From NCBI GenBank assembly GCA_031547595.1, contig JAVBRU010000099.1, positions 1 through 37,696 on the forward strand: DNA of 37,696 bases, in the 5' to 3' direction. Both the position numbers and the translations under genes were made by a program. The notes beneath the pieces are model-generated. The model had not been told where the DNA came from. It saw only the letters and a list, made by a program, of their open reading frames with translations, and did no database searches. Positions 7,261 through 14,513 of this stretch are shown one piece after another. This stretch comes from JAVBRU01 sp031547595. GTDB taxonomy: Bacteria > Bacillota > Clostridia > Christensenellales > Aristaeellaceae. Positions within the stretch are counted from its first letter, which is position 1. Each line of letters starts with the position of its first letter.

Positions 7261-8421
7261 ATGCAGAACTTGTCCACCCGCACGCAGGGCTTCACGGACT
7301 CGCTGATCCGCCGCATGACGCGCGTATCCCTGCAGTATAACGCCGTCAATCTCTCTCAGGGTTTTCCGGATTTTGATCCGCCGAAAGAACTGACCGATGC
7401 GCTGAAAAGTGTAGCCGATGCCGGCCCGCACCAGTATTCCATCACCTGGGGCGCGCAGAACTTCCGCGAAGCGTTGGCGAAAAAGCAGTCCCACTTCATG
7501 GGCATGCCCATCGACCCGAACGCGAACATCGTGGTCACCTGCGGCAGCACCGAGGCCATGATGGCCGCCATGATGACCGTCACCGATCCCGGCGACAAGG
7601 TGATTGTGTTCTCGCCCTTCTATGAAAACTATGGCGCAGATGCCATCCTGTCCGGCGCGGAGCCCATCTATGTGCCCCTGTATCCGCCGCAGTTCAATTT
7701 CCGCGTGGAGGATTTGGAGGCTGCGTTCCGGCAGCGTCCCAAGGCGCTGATCCTGTGCAACCCCTCCAACCCCAGCGGCAAGGTGTTCACCCGCGAAGAG
7801 CTGCTGGTGATTGCACACTTTGCGCAAAAGTATGATGCGTATGTGATCACCGATGAGGTGTATGAGCACATCGTCTATGCGCCCTTTCAGCATACCTACT
7901 TTGCGTCGCTTCCCGGCATGTGGGAGCGTACCATCTCTTGCAGCTCGCTCTCCAAAACCTACTCCGTCACCGGCTGGCGCCTGGGCTATATCATCGCGCC
8001 GCCGCAGATTGTGGATGTGGCCAAGAAAGTGCATGATTTCCTCACCGTCGGCGCAGCAGCGCCGCTGCAGGAGGCCGCCGTCACCGCGCTGAACTTCCCG
8101 CAAAGCTACTATGACGAGCTTTTGGCCAAGTATACCCACATGCGCAGCCTGTTTCTGGATGGCCTTGACCGCATTGGCCTGCCCTACACCCGGCCCGAGG
8201 GCGCGTACTATGTGATGCTGGATGTGTCGTCCTTTGGCTGTACCAATGACGTGGCGTTTTGCGAAAAGCTGGCGCGCGAGGTCGGCGTGGGTGCGGTGCC
8301 CGGCTCCAGCTTCTTCCGCGAGGATGTGAATCACCTGATCCGCCTGCACTTTGCCAAGCAGGACGCGACCCTGCTTGAGGCGCTGAACCGCCTGGAGCAT
8401 ATTCATCAGAAGATGAAGTGA
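7261..8421 (+). CDS. PLP-dependent class I/II aminotransferase (YbdL/kynurenine aminotransferase-like)
   Basis: A 386-residue fold-type I aminotransferase. NLSQGFPDFDPP (30-41) is the start motif of the kynurenine/glutamine transaminase K group, which includes E. coli methionine aminotransferase YbdL. NPSNPSGK (167-174) and ITDEVYE (196-202) contact the cofactor. Lys232 in SSLSKTYSVTGWRLGY is the pyridoxal phosphate lysine. An Arg near the C-terminus (LIRLHFAK) should bind the substrate carboxylate. It starts four bases after metQ and is clearly in the same operon. With the neighbouring dehydrogenase it could interconvert methionine, its 2-oxo acid and its 2-hydroxy acid. Family assignment is firm. 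Substrate is inferred from context. Confidence 0.9.
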   Translation: MQNLSTRTQGFTDSLIRRMTRVSLQYNAVNLSQGFPDFDPPKELTDALKSVADAGPHQYSITWGAQNFREALAKKQSHFMGMPIDPNANIVVTCGSTEAMMAAMMTVTDPGDKVIVFSPFYENYGADAILSGAEPIYVPLYPPQFNFRVEDLEAAFRQRPKALILCNPSNPSGKVFTREELLVIAHFAQKYDAYVITDEVYEHIVYAPFQHTYFASLPGMWERTISCSSLSKTYSVTGWRLGYIIAPPQIVDVAKKVHDFLTVGAAAPLQEAAVTALNFPQSYYDELLAKYTHMRSLFLDGLDRIGLPYTRPEGAYYVMLDVSSFGCTNDVAFCEKLAREVGVGAVPGSSFFREDVNHLIRLHFAKQDATLLEALNRLEHIHQKMK

Positions 8422-8640
8422 ACGGGGGAACGCGGGGGCTGCTCCCATGCCACCTCAATCGTCGCGCTGCCACACTGCAGCGTGCCATCGCTCGTTTCGG
8501 CGTCCGACTCCGATTCGCTTCATCCGCCATAGGCGGCGCTCATCTCCGTCGCCCCCGAACCCCTCGGCAGGGAGCGAGGGCTCCCAGCACCCCCACTTTT
8601 GTATTCTTCGATCAGACTTGCGTGATTGTACGCGTGTACG
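8422..8640 (+). other. GC-rich intergenic stretch with several short hairpins, no gene
   Basis: I see no credible coding region. The stretch has several perfect small hairpins: CGCTGC/GCAGCG (8465-8482), CCGCC-ATA-GGCGG (8524-8536) and GGGAG/CTCCC in 8570-8584. Its end (about 8583-8606) resembles the end of the element at 12094-12190: both have CC-rich sequence, then an ACCC-CA-TTTTGTAT type ending. It may be a copy of a dispersed, REP-like intergenic element. The open frame spanning it has no RBS and runs antisense into the AraC gene. Confidence 0.4.
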
Positions 8641-8699
8641 AAAAAGAGGACAGTTGACCTTGGGAATGCAAGCATTCCACGGCCAACTGCCCTCTTTTT
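8641..8699. terminator. Bidirectional terminator between the met operon and the AraC gene
   Basis: AAAAAGAGGACAGTTG (8641-8656) pairs with CAACTGCCCTCTTTTT (8684-8699) with one mismatch. An inner stem GGAATGC/GCATTCC continues the structure. With A residues on one side and T residues on the other it can terminate both strands, as expected between convergent genes. Confidence 0.88.
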
Positions 8700-8771
8700 C
8701 TGTTCCCCTGCTGCGGCAGGTGAACCGCCGTGCAGGCACGGCGCACGCGCACAGTAGGAAGATGGGGTTCG

Positions 8772-9668
8772 TTAGGTGTTCTTCTTCACAACCGGGATGT
8801 AGATTGCGCACACACAGCCGGTGTCGCCCATGCAGCGCTCGTCATACAGCTCGTAATCCACGCAGCCGGGTGCGTACTCATAGCCGCTTTGCGGGAACCA
8901 CTGGCTATAGATATGCTGCCAGGTGCTTTGGATGCTGTCCGAAAACGCCGCGCGGCTGGCGGGCGGGGAGAGGAAAACGGCGTAGGTGGCGGCAGGGATG
9001 TCGAAGGTTTCAAGCTCTGCGGGCACTTCGCTGCCATCCTGCACTTCCACGCCGATGGCGTAGACGAACTCTCCCGTCTGCGGGTTCTCCGGGAAGCATG
9101 CGCCATACTCGGCATGGTTTTGCACAAAGGCGGCTTCATGCAGCTTTTTGCAGCGGCCATCGGTCAGGTAGTCTGTCCAGAACTGCGGGATGGCTGTGTT
9201 ATTTACCCCATCCACATTGGTTGTATGCAGACTATATCCGGCAATTTTGATGGCAGGGCGGGTGATAAAAGTAGGTTCCATCACAATATTCCTCCGTTTG
9301 CTTTGTTTCAGTGTGTTCAAATCGGGCAATGGCGGGGGAAAGGCCTTCGCATGGATGCGAAAGTTTTCGGGCGTGCAGCCAAAGTGCCTGCGGAAAGCCT
9401 TGCTGAACCCGGAATGGGTTTCAAAGCCGTACTGCAGCGCAATGTCAATCAGCCGGTCTTGGCCGGACAGCGCGACGGCAGCGCAGAGCAGGCGGCGGCT
9501 CCTCACATAGCCCATCACGCTTTGCCCCGTGCCAAACCGGAACACACGGCAAAAATGATAGGGCGAAAAGCCCGCGTGCTGCGCCAGGTGTTCCACATCC
9601 AGCGCATCGCCGAGGTGCTTGTCGATGTACTCCAAGGTGTTTTGCAGGATGCTTACATAGTCGTCCAT
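8772..9668 (-). CDS. AraC-family regulator with C-terminal GyrI-like effector-binding domain
   Basis: A 298-residue transcription regulator. The N-terminal part carries two helix-turn-helix motifs of the AraC type (LDVEHLAQHAGFSPYHFCRV and DIALQYGFETHSGFSKAFRR, ending FGCTPENFR). The rest, starting at MEPTFITRPAIKIAGY, matches the GyrI-like/AraC effector-binding domain that binds small, often hydrophobic ligands. This is the Rob/BmrR-like layout with the DNA-binding domain first. The start at 9668 is chosen because GGAGGAGAGG lies just upstream. An in-frame TTG at 9755 would overlap recX and lacks an RBS. It is last in a minus-strand block after recX. Target genes are not evident. Confidence 0.9.
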   Translation of the reverse strand: MDDYVSILQNTLEYIDKHLGDALDVEHLAQHAGFSPYHFCRVFRFGTGQSVMGYVRSRRLLCAAVALSGQDRLIDIALQYGFETHSGFSKAFRRHFGCTPENFRIHAKAFPPPLPDLNTLKQSKRRNIVMEPTFITRPAIKIAGYSLHTTNVDGVNNTAIPQFWTDYLTDGRCKKLHEAAFVQNHAEYGACFPENPQTGEFVYAIGVEVQDGSEVPAELETFDIPAATYAVFLSPPASRAAFSDSIQSTWQHIYSQWFPQSGYEYAPGCVDYELYDERCMGDTGCVCAIYIPVVKKNT

Positions 9669-9744
9669 GCCTCTCCTCCGTTTGCTGATCAGCATGTGTA
9701 GTATATCAAGCCGGCGCCCTGCCTGCTGTTCCGCGTTTGCGGAG

Positions 9745-10368
9745 TTATTCTTCAATATCTTCTATATCAGCATCATCTTCCTGCGCCTTGCGCAGGGCGT
9801 TTTTGGCCATCGAGAAAGAGTAGCCCCGGCGCACCAGCGCGGCCAGCGCCTTTTGCATATCGCCCCGCGTGCGGCGCAGCGCTTTTTCGGCCTGTATGCA
9901 GGCCTGTTCCAGCTCGTCCTCTTCCGTAAAGCAATCCAGTGCTTCGCGCACGGTGTCTCTGTCCACGCCTTTTTGCTGCAGTTCCTGCGCGATGCGGCCG
10001 CGCCCCAGCTTTTGTGCGCGCGCATCCACCCACAGCCCGGCAAAGCGCGCGTCCTGTACCACCTGATGCTTCATCAGGGTGTCCAGCACCATGTCGATCA
10101 CATCGGCGGTGTACGCGGCATTTCTTAGATGATCGCGTACCTCACGGGCACTGTGGTCGCGCGTGGTCAGGTACTTCACGGCCCTGTCCAGCGCATGTGA
10201 ATACGCGCGGGATGTCATCCACTGCGCGTATTCGTCAGTGTCCAATAGTTCACCCTCGTGCAGCCTGCGCTCTGTGAACAGTGCGGAGGGCACGCGCAGC
10301 ACGTCGCCGCTGTCCAGTGTAATGCGCGCAATGCCGTTTGCGCGGCGGATGCTCATAACAACGTTCAT
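9745..10368 (-). CDS. recX: Regulatory protein RecX
   Basis: A 207-residue RecX family protein, which binds RecA filaments and restrains recombination activity. The family pattern of three-helix repeats is visible: SALDRAVKYL-type segments, then SAREVRDHLRNA, DARFAGLWVDARAQKLGRGRIAQEL-like sequence (here split for brevity) and a final RRGYSFSMAKNALR. The N-terminal SALFTERRLHEGELLD part is also typical. The start overlaps the upstream hydrolase stop by four bases. recA is not in the window. The acidic C-terminal tail (DDADIEDIEE) is unremarkable for the family. Confidence 0.9.
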   Translation of the reverse strand: MNVVMSIRRANGIARITLDSGDVLRVPSALFTERRLHEGELLDTDEYAQWMTSRAYSHALDRAVKYLTTRDHSAREVRDHLRNAAYTADVIDMVLDTLMKHQVVQDARFAGLWVDARAQKLGRGRIAQELQQKGVDRDTVREALDCFTEEDELEQACIQAEKALRRTRGDMQKALAALVRRGYSFSMAKNALRKAQEDDADIEDIEE

Positions 10369-11462
10369 GCCCGTTCTCCCAAATAGTGTTTCAGTATGTC
10401 AAAGTTCAGATCAGCCAATACGCCGCGGCGCGCCTCGTTGGCCGCGCTGGTGAGCAGTGCCGCGCCGCGCTGCCTTTCGGGATCATAAAACAGTCCGTGC
10501 ACTGCGCCATACGCCATGCCCTGATGGCCATAGAGCGTGTGGGGACTAATGCCGGGCTCTTTCAAAATGAAGGTGCCAAGCCCTTGCCACAGGTTGTCCG
10601 CGCGCTCGCCAAAGGGTACGGCGGGGGTGCGCATGGCTTTTAAGGAAGCATCGCTCAAAAAGCCGGGGTTCATGAGTGCCTGCCCCAGCCTTGCCAAATT
10701 GCCTGCACTGATATACAGGTTGCCATGCGCCAGGCCATAATGCTGCATAGGGTCTGGCTGCAACGGGGGCAAAGGGGCCGCCGCACGTTTTCGCGCATCC
10801 ATGGCTGCACCCTTGGATGGTGGCAGGATGCGGTATGCATTGGCGAGATCATCGCCCATGTTTTGCGGATAAAAGCTGGCTACTACGCCCAGAGGCACAA
10901 ATACTGTTTGCTGCATCAGCGTTTCAAAGCACACGCCCGTCGCGCCCTCTAATACGCTGCCGATGATGCCCGCGCCGAGGTTGGAGTACTCAAACAATGT
11001 ATTTGGCAGATGCACCGTATGGCTGTCGCCCTGCAAAATTTCCGATAAGGGTGCACCGCTGCCTACTTTATTATTGTACGTAACACCGTCATGGATGCCG
11101 CCGGTGTGGCACAGCAGCATCCGCAGCGTGATGGGCATTTGCGGCGATTTCGGATGGCGCAGCGACACTGGTAAAAACGCGTCCACATCGCTGTCCAGAC
11201 TGATTTTTCTCTCTTCCAATAAACGCATCACGCCCAGTGCAGTGATCAGCTTGCTGATGGACGCGGCGCGATATACCGTGCCATGCGCTGCGCCGCCATA
11301 CGCAAACACCTCCACCGATTGCCGATCAAACACGGCCAGGCCGGCGCTTTTCACGCGGTTCTTCTCAAATATTTTGCGCACTGCCTCAGGCACATCCCCG
11401 GCCGCTTTTTTGTCTACCGGCACAAATTGCAGTCCCAAGCGGTACAATGCCCAATTTTTCAT
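10365..11462 (-). CDS. Serine hydrolase of the beta-lactamase / class C family
   Basis: A 365-residue protein of the beta-lactamase superfamily (penicillin-binding protein / esterase type). The nucleophile motif SISK is at 68-71, YSN at 159-161, and an HQG triad position is near 313. No signal peptide or membrane segment is visible, so an intracellular esterase or peptidase-like role is more likely than antibiotic resistance. The RBS GAGGTG precedes the ATG. It is the first gene of the minus-strand block and overlaps recX by four bases. Substrate is unknown. Confidence 0.87.
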   Translation of the reverse strand: MKNWALYRLGLQFVPVDKKAAGDVPEAVRKIFEKNRVKSAGLAVFDRQSVEVFAYGGAAHGTVYRAASISKLITALGVMRLLEERKISLDSDVDAFLPVSLRHPKSPQMPITLRMLLCHTGGIHDGVTYNNKVGSGAPLSEILQGDSHTVHLPNTLFEYSNLGAGIIGSVLEGATGVCFETLMQQTVFVPLGVVASFYPQNMGDDLANAYRILPPSKGAAMDARKRAAAPLPPLQPDPMQHYGLAHGNLYISAGNLARLGQALMNPGFLSDASLKAMRTPAVPFGERADNLWQGLGTFILKEPGISPHTLYGHQGMAYGAVHGLFYDPERQRGAALLTSAANEARRGVLADLNFDILKHYLGERA

Positions 11463-11473
11463 ATTTTCACCTC

Positions 11474-11500
11474 ATAATCCAGCCCCGGGTGGGCATACTG
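11474..11500 (+). promoter_or_regulatory. Possible sporulation sigma (SigE/SigK-like) promoter of the coat genes
   Basis: ATA at 11474-11476 and CATACTG at 11494-11500 are 17 bases apart, similar to the SigE pattern ATA, about 16 bases, CATACA-T. The position, about 20 bases before the RBS of the first coat-like gene, fits. The match is short and partial, so it is a suggestion only. Confidence 0.3.
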
Positions 11501-11533
11501 AAAGCGTACCAATTTGATAAGGAGGGTTTTTCT

Positions 11534-11737
11534 ATGCCCGGTGTAAACACCATCACTACCAAAGACCTGACGGTCATCGAGGATCAGCTGACGCGCCTGA
11601 ACATCGCCTGCCGCACGGCCACCACCTATGCCAACCAGTTCACCAATCCCGCGCTCAAGAGCATGGCCTCCACCGTTGCCCAGCACCACCGCCAACAGTA
11701 TGACGCGATGTTTGCCTACCTCAACAGCTGCCAGTAA
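11534..11737 (+). CDS. Small CotF-like spore coat protein (67 aa)
   Basis: A 67-residue, mostly helical protein beginning MPGVNTITTKDLTVIEDQ. The spacing of hydrophobic residues and the TVIEDQLTRLNIACR ... ALKSMASTVAQHH ... YDAMFAYL pattern match small CotF-family coat proteins of clostridia. The start is set by AAGGAGG (11519-11525), nine bases before the ATG; the longer frame upstream lacks an RBS. The next gene encodes a second CotF-like protein 20 bases downstream, so the two probably form a coat operon expressed in the mother cell. Assignment rests on pattern similarity. Confidence 0.7.
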   Translation: MPGVNTITTKDLTVIEDQLTRLNIACRTATTYANQFTNPALKSMASTVAQHHRQQYDAMFAYLNSCQ

Positions 11738-11757
11738 TCACAAGGGGGAATGAATGT

Positions 11758-12093
11758 ATGAGCATGAATAACCAGCCCTGGAACCAGAACCAGAATCAGC
11801 AGCAGACCTTCCAACAAACCGGCAATGCCGCGCCGCTCAGCGAGCAGGAGCTGGCCTATAACCTGCTCTATCAGGAAAAAACCCTGATGAGCAACATCGG
11901 CGTGCAGGTGCTGGAGGCCAGCAACCAGCAGCTCCGCCAGGTGATCAACGATAACTTCCTGCAGATGGGCCAGGATCAGCTGCAAATCTTCAATATCATG
12001 AGCCAGAACGGTTGGTACCAGACCAAGCCTGTCCAGCAGCAGGAGCTGCAGCAGGCCAAGCAGAAGTTCCAGCAGACCCGCGGCAGCATGTAA
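11758..12093 (+). CDS. CotF family spore coat protein
   Basis: A 111-residue protein with a Gln/Asn-rich start (about residues 1-27), then a coat F domain: LSEQELAYNLLYQEKTLM, then VLEASNQQLRQVI, then MSQNGWYQTKP. The GWY near the end of the second helical hairpin is characteristic. Proteins of this family sit in the outer layers of the endospore. It follows the 67-residue coat gene by 20 bases, with GGGGGAATG upstream of the start. Together they support a spore-forming host. Confidence 0.85.
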   Translation: MSMNNQPWNQNQNQQQTFQQTGNAAPLSEQELAYNLLYQEKTLMSNIGVQVLEASNQQLRQVINDNFLQMGQDQLQIFNIMSQNGWYQTKPVQQQELQQAKQKFQQTRGSM

Positions 12094-12190
12094 GGGGAGA
12101 ACGGGGGAGAAGGGGCGACGCTGAGGGCTACCTGCCCTCAGACTCCCCGCCAGGGGGATCATCCCCCTGGACCCACAATTTTGTATAGGG
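12094..12190. repeat. Dispersed GC-rich hairpin element (REP-like)
   Basis: Directly after the coat gene are two hairpins: GAGGGC/GCCCTC (about 12122-12140) and the near-perfect CCAGGGGGAT-C-ATCCCCCTGG (about 12151-12171). The sequence then ends ACCCACAATTTTGTAT. The last part resembles the end of the stretch at 8583-8606. Such elements follow genes in many GC-rich clostridia. Similarity between the two copies is partial and judged by eye. Confidence 0.45.
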
Positions 12191-12221
12191 AAATGCAGCT
12201 CGCGCAATAGCTCACGGAATG

Positions 12222-12263
12222 AAAAACCTGCCAAGCTCTGTAAAGAGCGAAAGCAGGTTTTTT
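12222..12263. terminator. Bidirectional terminator between cotF and lgt
   Basis: AAAAACCTGC (12222-12231) pairs with GCAGGTTTTT (12253-12262), with an inner GCTCT/AGAGC stem. It is T-rich on both strands and lies between the convergent coat operon and lgt. Confidence 0.85.
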
Positions 12264-12271
12264 GATGCTTT

Positions 12272-13039
12272 CTATTTGCCTGCTTCAGGAGTAAATCCGT
12301 TCTTTTTGCTTTGACGGATACGCAGGATCATCCAAGTGCCTGCGCCCAGCGCCAGCAGCACACTGAGTGCCTGGGATACGCGGATGCCGCTAAACATCAG
12401 GCTGTCAGTGCGAAGCCCTTCAATGATCGCGCGCCCGACGCCGTACCACACGAGGTACGCAAGGAACAGATTGCCGCGCACCGTGATGCGCTTGCGGTTG
12501 GCGTAGAGCAGTGCAAAGCCGATCAGATCCCACAGCGACTCGTAGAAGAATGTGGCCTGGTGCCACACGCCTTCGATTTGCACCGCGATGGGGAAGAACT
12601 GCCATGCGGGGTTGGTGATCGCATTGCCGTAGGCCTCGGCATTCACAAAGTTGCCCCAGCGGCCAATGGCCTGGCCCAGAATCAGCGCGGGCGCTACCAT
12701 ATCGGCCAGCGTGGCAAAGCTCAAATGCTTCACGCGGGATAATATCCACGCGCCAATCGCGCCGCCAATCACGCCGCCGTAGATGGCCAGGCCGCCCTCC
12801 CACACATACAGGATGCGGATCGGATTGGCGGCAAAGCTCTCCCAGGTAAACGCCACATAGTATAGCCGTGCGCCAATCACTGCCAGCGGAATCGCCCACA
12901 GCGCAAAATCAATCGCGGTATCTTTTGGCAAGCCCAGCCGCGCTTCTTCTTTAGAACACAGGTATACCCCGATGCCGATACCAGAGGCAATCAACAGCCC
13001 ATACACGGGGATGAAGCCAAACAACAGCCGTTCGGTCAT
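12272..13039 (-). CDS. lgt: Prolipoprotein diacylglyceryl transferase Lgt
   Basis: A 255-residue polytopic membrane enzyme. It moves diacylglycerol from phosphatidylglycerol to the lipobox cysteine of prolipoproteins, the first step of lipoprotein maturation. The family signature GRWGNFVNAEAYG (126-138) contains the essential Arg and Asn. WEGGLAIYGGVIGG (80-93) is the other conserved stretch, and the C-terminal GVGRAIIEGLRTDSL is typical. About seven hydrophobic segments are visible. MetQ in this window is an obvious client. It follows the aldo/keto reductase by 35 bases on the same strand. Confidence 0.95.
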   Translation of the reverse strand: MTERLLFGFIPVYGLLIASGIGIGVYLCSKEEARLGLPKDTAIDFALWAIPLAVIGARLYYVAFTWESFAANPIRILYVWEGGLAIYGGVIGGAIGAWILSRVKHLSFATLADMVAPALILGQAIGRWGNFVNAEAYGNAITNPAWQFFPIAVQIEGVWHQATFFYESLWDLIGFALLYANRKRITVRGNLFLAYLVWYGVGRAIIEGLRTDSLMFSGIRVSQALSVLLALGAGTWMILRIRQSKKNGFTPEAGK

Positions 13040-13074
13040 GCGCGCCTCCCAAGGGTTTTCAAACAGTTTTCCGC

Positions 13075-14220
13075 TCAGATGCCCTTTTCATACACGCCGT
13101 GCACTTTTTGCAGCCAATCAATGATTTCGATGTGCTGGGGGCAAGCAGTTTCGCATGCGCCGCACTGCACGCAGCGGGCGGCATCGCCGTTTTGCTCCAG
13201 CAGCTGTCTGTAGTGATAGCGAAACTCGCCGTCGTTGTCAAACATTCTGGCGTTGTTGTAGGCGCTGAAGATGCGCGGGATTTTCACATCCTGCGGGCAG
13301 GGCTGGCAATAGTTGCAGCGTGTGCAGCCAATGGGCATGCGCGCCAGGTACTTTTCTTTCAGTTGCTTGGCAAAGGCCTTGTCCGCCTCGCTCATGCAGC
13401 CAACGGTCAGCCTGTCAAAGATGGCGAGGTTGTCGTTCAACTGCTGCAGATTGCTCATGCCGCTGAGGATGGTGACGACCTCCGGGAAGTCCGCCACGTA
13501 GGCAAATGCCCATTCCACGGGGGAGCGTTTGGAGGGATGGCCAGTGATCAGCTCTGTGACATCCGCCGGGGGAGTGGCCAATGCGCCGCCGCGCAGCGGC
13601 TCCATCACCACAACGGGCACGCCCTTCTTGCCCGCATAGCGCATGCCGTCCACCGTGGCCTGGTGCTGGTCGTCCAGATAGTTCAGCTGGATTTGTGCCA
13701 GACCCCAATTATCATAATCGTCAATGATTTTGATAAAGGTTTCGGCATCATCGTGGAAGGAAAAGCCGGTATGGCGGATGCGGCCGTCTTTGATGGCGCG
13801 GTTCAGGAACTCTTTATAATGAAGAGATTGCATCTTGGCAAAGGAATCCTTGCCGAGTGCATGGATAATGTAGAAATCCAGATAGGGCACGTCCAGCTTG
13901 CGCAGCTGCTCGTCCAGGCGCACGTCCAGGTCTTCCTCTTCTTTGATGGCCCAGTGGGGCAGCTTGGTGGTCAGCGTCACGCGCTCGCGATAGCCGTCCT
14001 TGAGTGCCAGGCCGGTCACGATCTCACTCTCGCCATCGTGATAGCCATAGGCAGTATCCACATAGTTGATCCCGCCGTCAATAGCGGCGCGGATGAGGGC
14101 AATGGCCTCGGGGCGGTCGAGCACGGTTTTGCCGTCCTTCTGTATGGTGGGCATACGCATAGCACCCATACCCAGGCGCGAAACATCAAATCCAAATTTA
14201 CCAAAGGGAACATATTGCAT
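13075..14220 (-). CDS. Aldo/keto reductase with C-terminal ferredoxin-like iron-sulfur domain
   Basis: A 381-residue fusion of an aldo/keto reductase barrel and a 2x[4Fe-4S] domain. The barrel carries Asp55 and Tyr60 (DTAYGYHDGESE), Lys86 (TTKLP) and His120 (FYIIHAL), the usual catalytic tetrad. The C-terminal domain has two cysteine sets: C299, C302, C305, C309 (CTRCNYCQPCP) and C350, C353, C356, C360 (CVQCGACETACP). This type is common in anaerobes, and its physiological substrate is generally unknown. The RBS AAGGAGG precedes the ATG. It is the first gene of a two-gene minus-strand unit with lgt. Confidence 0.92.
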   Translation of the reverse strand: MQYVPFGKFGFDVSRLGMGAMRMPTIQKDGKTVLDRPEAIALIRAAIDGGINYVDTAYGYHDGESEIVTGLALKDGYRERVTLTTKLPHWAIKEEEDLDVRLDEQLRKLDVPYLDFYIIHALGKDSFAKMQSLHYKEFLNRAIKDGRIRHTGFSFHDDAETFIKIIDDYDNWGLAQIQLNYLDDQHQATVDGMRYAGKKGVPVVVMEPLRGGALATPPADVTELITGHPSKRSPVEWAFAYVADFPEVVTILSGMSNLQQLNDNLAIFDRLTVGCMSEADKAFAKQLKEKYLARMPIGCTRCNYCQPCPQDVKIPRIFSAYNNARMFDNDGEFRYHYRQLLEQNGDAARCVQCGACETACPQHIEIIDWLQKVHGVYEKGI

Positions 14221-14254
14221 AGCCGTTCCTCCTTAAAAACATAATAGACAAAAT

Positions 14255-14283
14255 ATTATACCATGTATTTGTAATTTGAACAA
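14255..14283 (-). promoter_or_regulatory. Promoter of the aldo/keto reductase-lgt unit
   Basis: On the minus strand, TTGTTC (14283-14278) and a perfect TATAAT (14260-14255) are 17 bases apart, about 35 bases before the start codon. Confidence 0.7.
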
Positions 14284-14400
14284 GAGAACACCAAAAGGCT
14301 TTTTACAACGAAAAAACCGAAAAAATGAAATACCTTGAATACTTTCCTGCGAGAAACAATGGTAATTTGAGATAGAAACACAATAAAAGAACAATCCTAG

Positions 14401-14441
14401 AATTACACTTGCAAAATTGTCCATTGCAATTCTGTGTAATT
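14401..14441. promoter_or_regulatory. Operator-like inverted repeat overlapping the opp promoter
   Basis: AATTACAC (14401-14408) is matched exactly by its reverse complement GTGTAATT (14434-14441). Between them are an inner inverted pair AATTG/CAATT and two copies of TTGCAA (14409-14414 and 14424-14429). The structure covers the -35 box and spacer of the opp promoter, a usual place for a repressor or nutrient regulator. The binding protein is unknown. Confidence 0.45.
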
Positions 14442-14452
14442 TAGCATATAAT
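14424..14452 (+). promoter_or_regulatory. Promoter of the opp operon
   Basis: TTGCAA (14424-14429) and TATAAT (14447-14452) are separated by 17 bases, about 60 bases before oppB. The rest of the interval 14221-14513 is AT-rich and contains no gene. Confidence 0.7.
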
Positions 14453-14513
14453 ATTTTACACATACGATTTTGTATGCATTAATCAGGATTCTATACCAGA
14501 GAGGATGCGGCTC

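Noticed and set aside
7222..8448. 408-residue open frame on the minus strand opposite the aminotransferase
   Set aside because: It has no RBS, is antisense to a clear PLP enzyme, and its sequence is typical antisense composition.
8447..9250. Long plus-strand frame across the intergenic element and the AraC gene
   Set aside because: Arg/Ser/Cys-rich translation, no RBS, and it runs antisense to the AraC coding sequence and through a terminator.
13099..14244. 381-residue plus-strand frame opposite the aldo/keto reductase
   Set aside because: The minus-strand gene has all catalytic and iron-sulfur motifs; the antisense frame has none.
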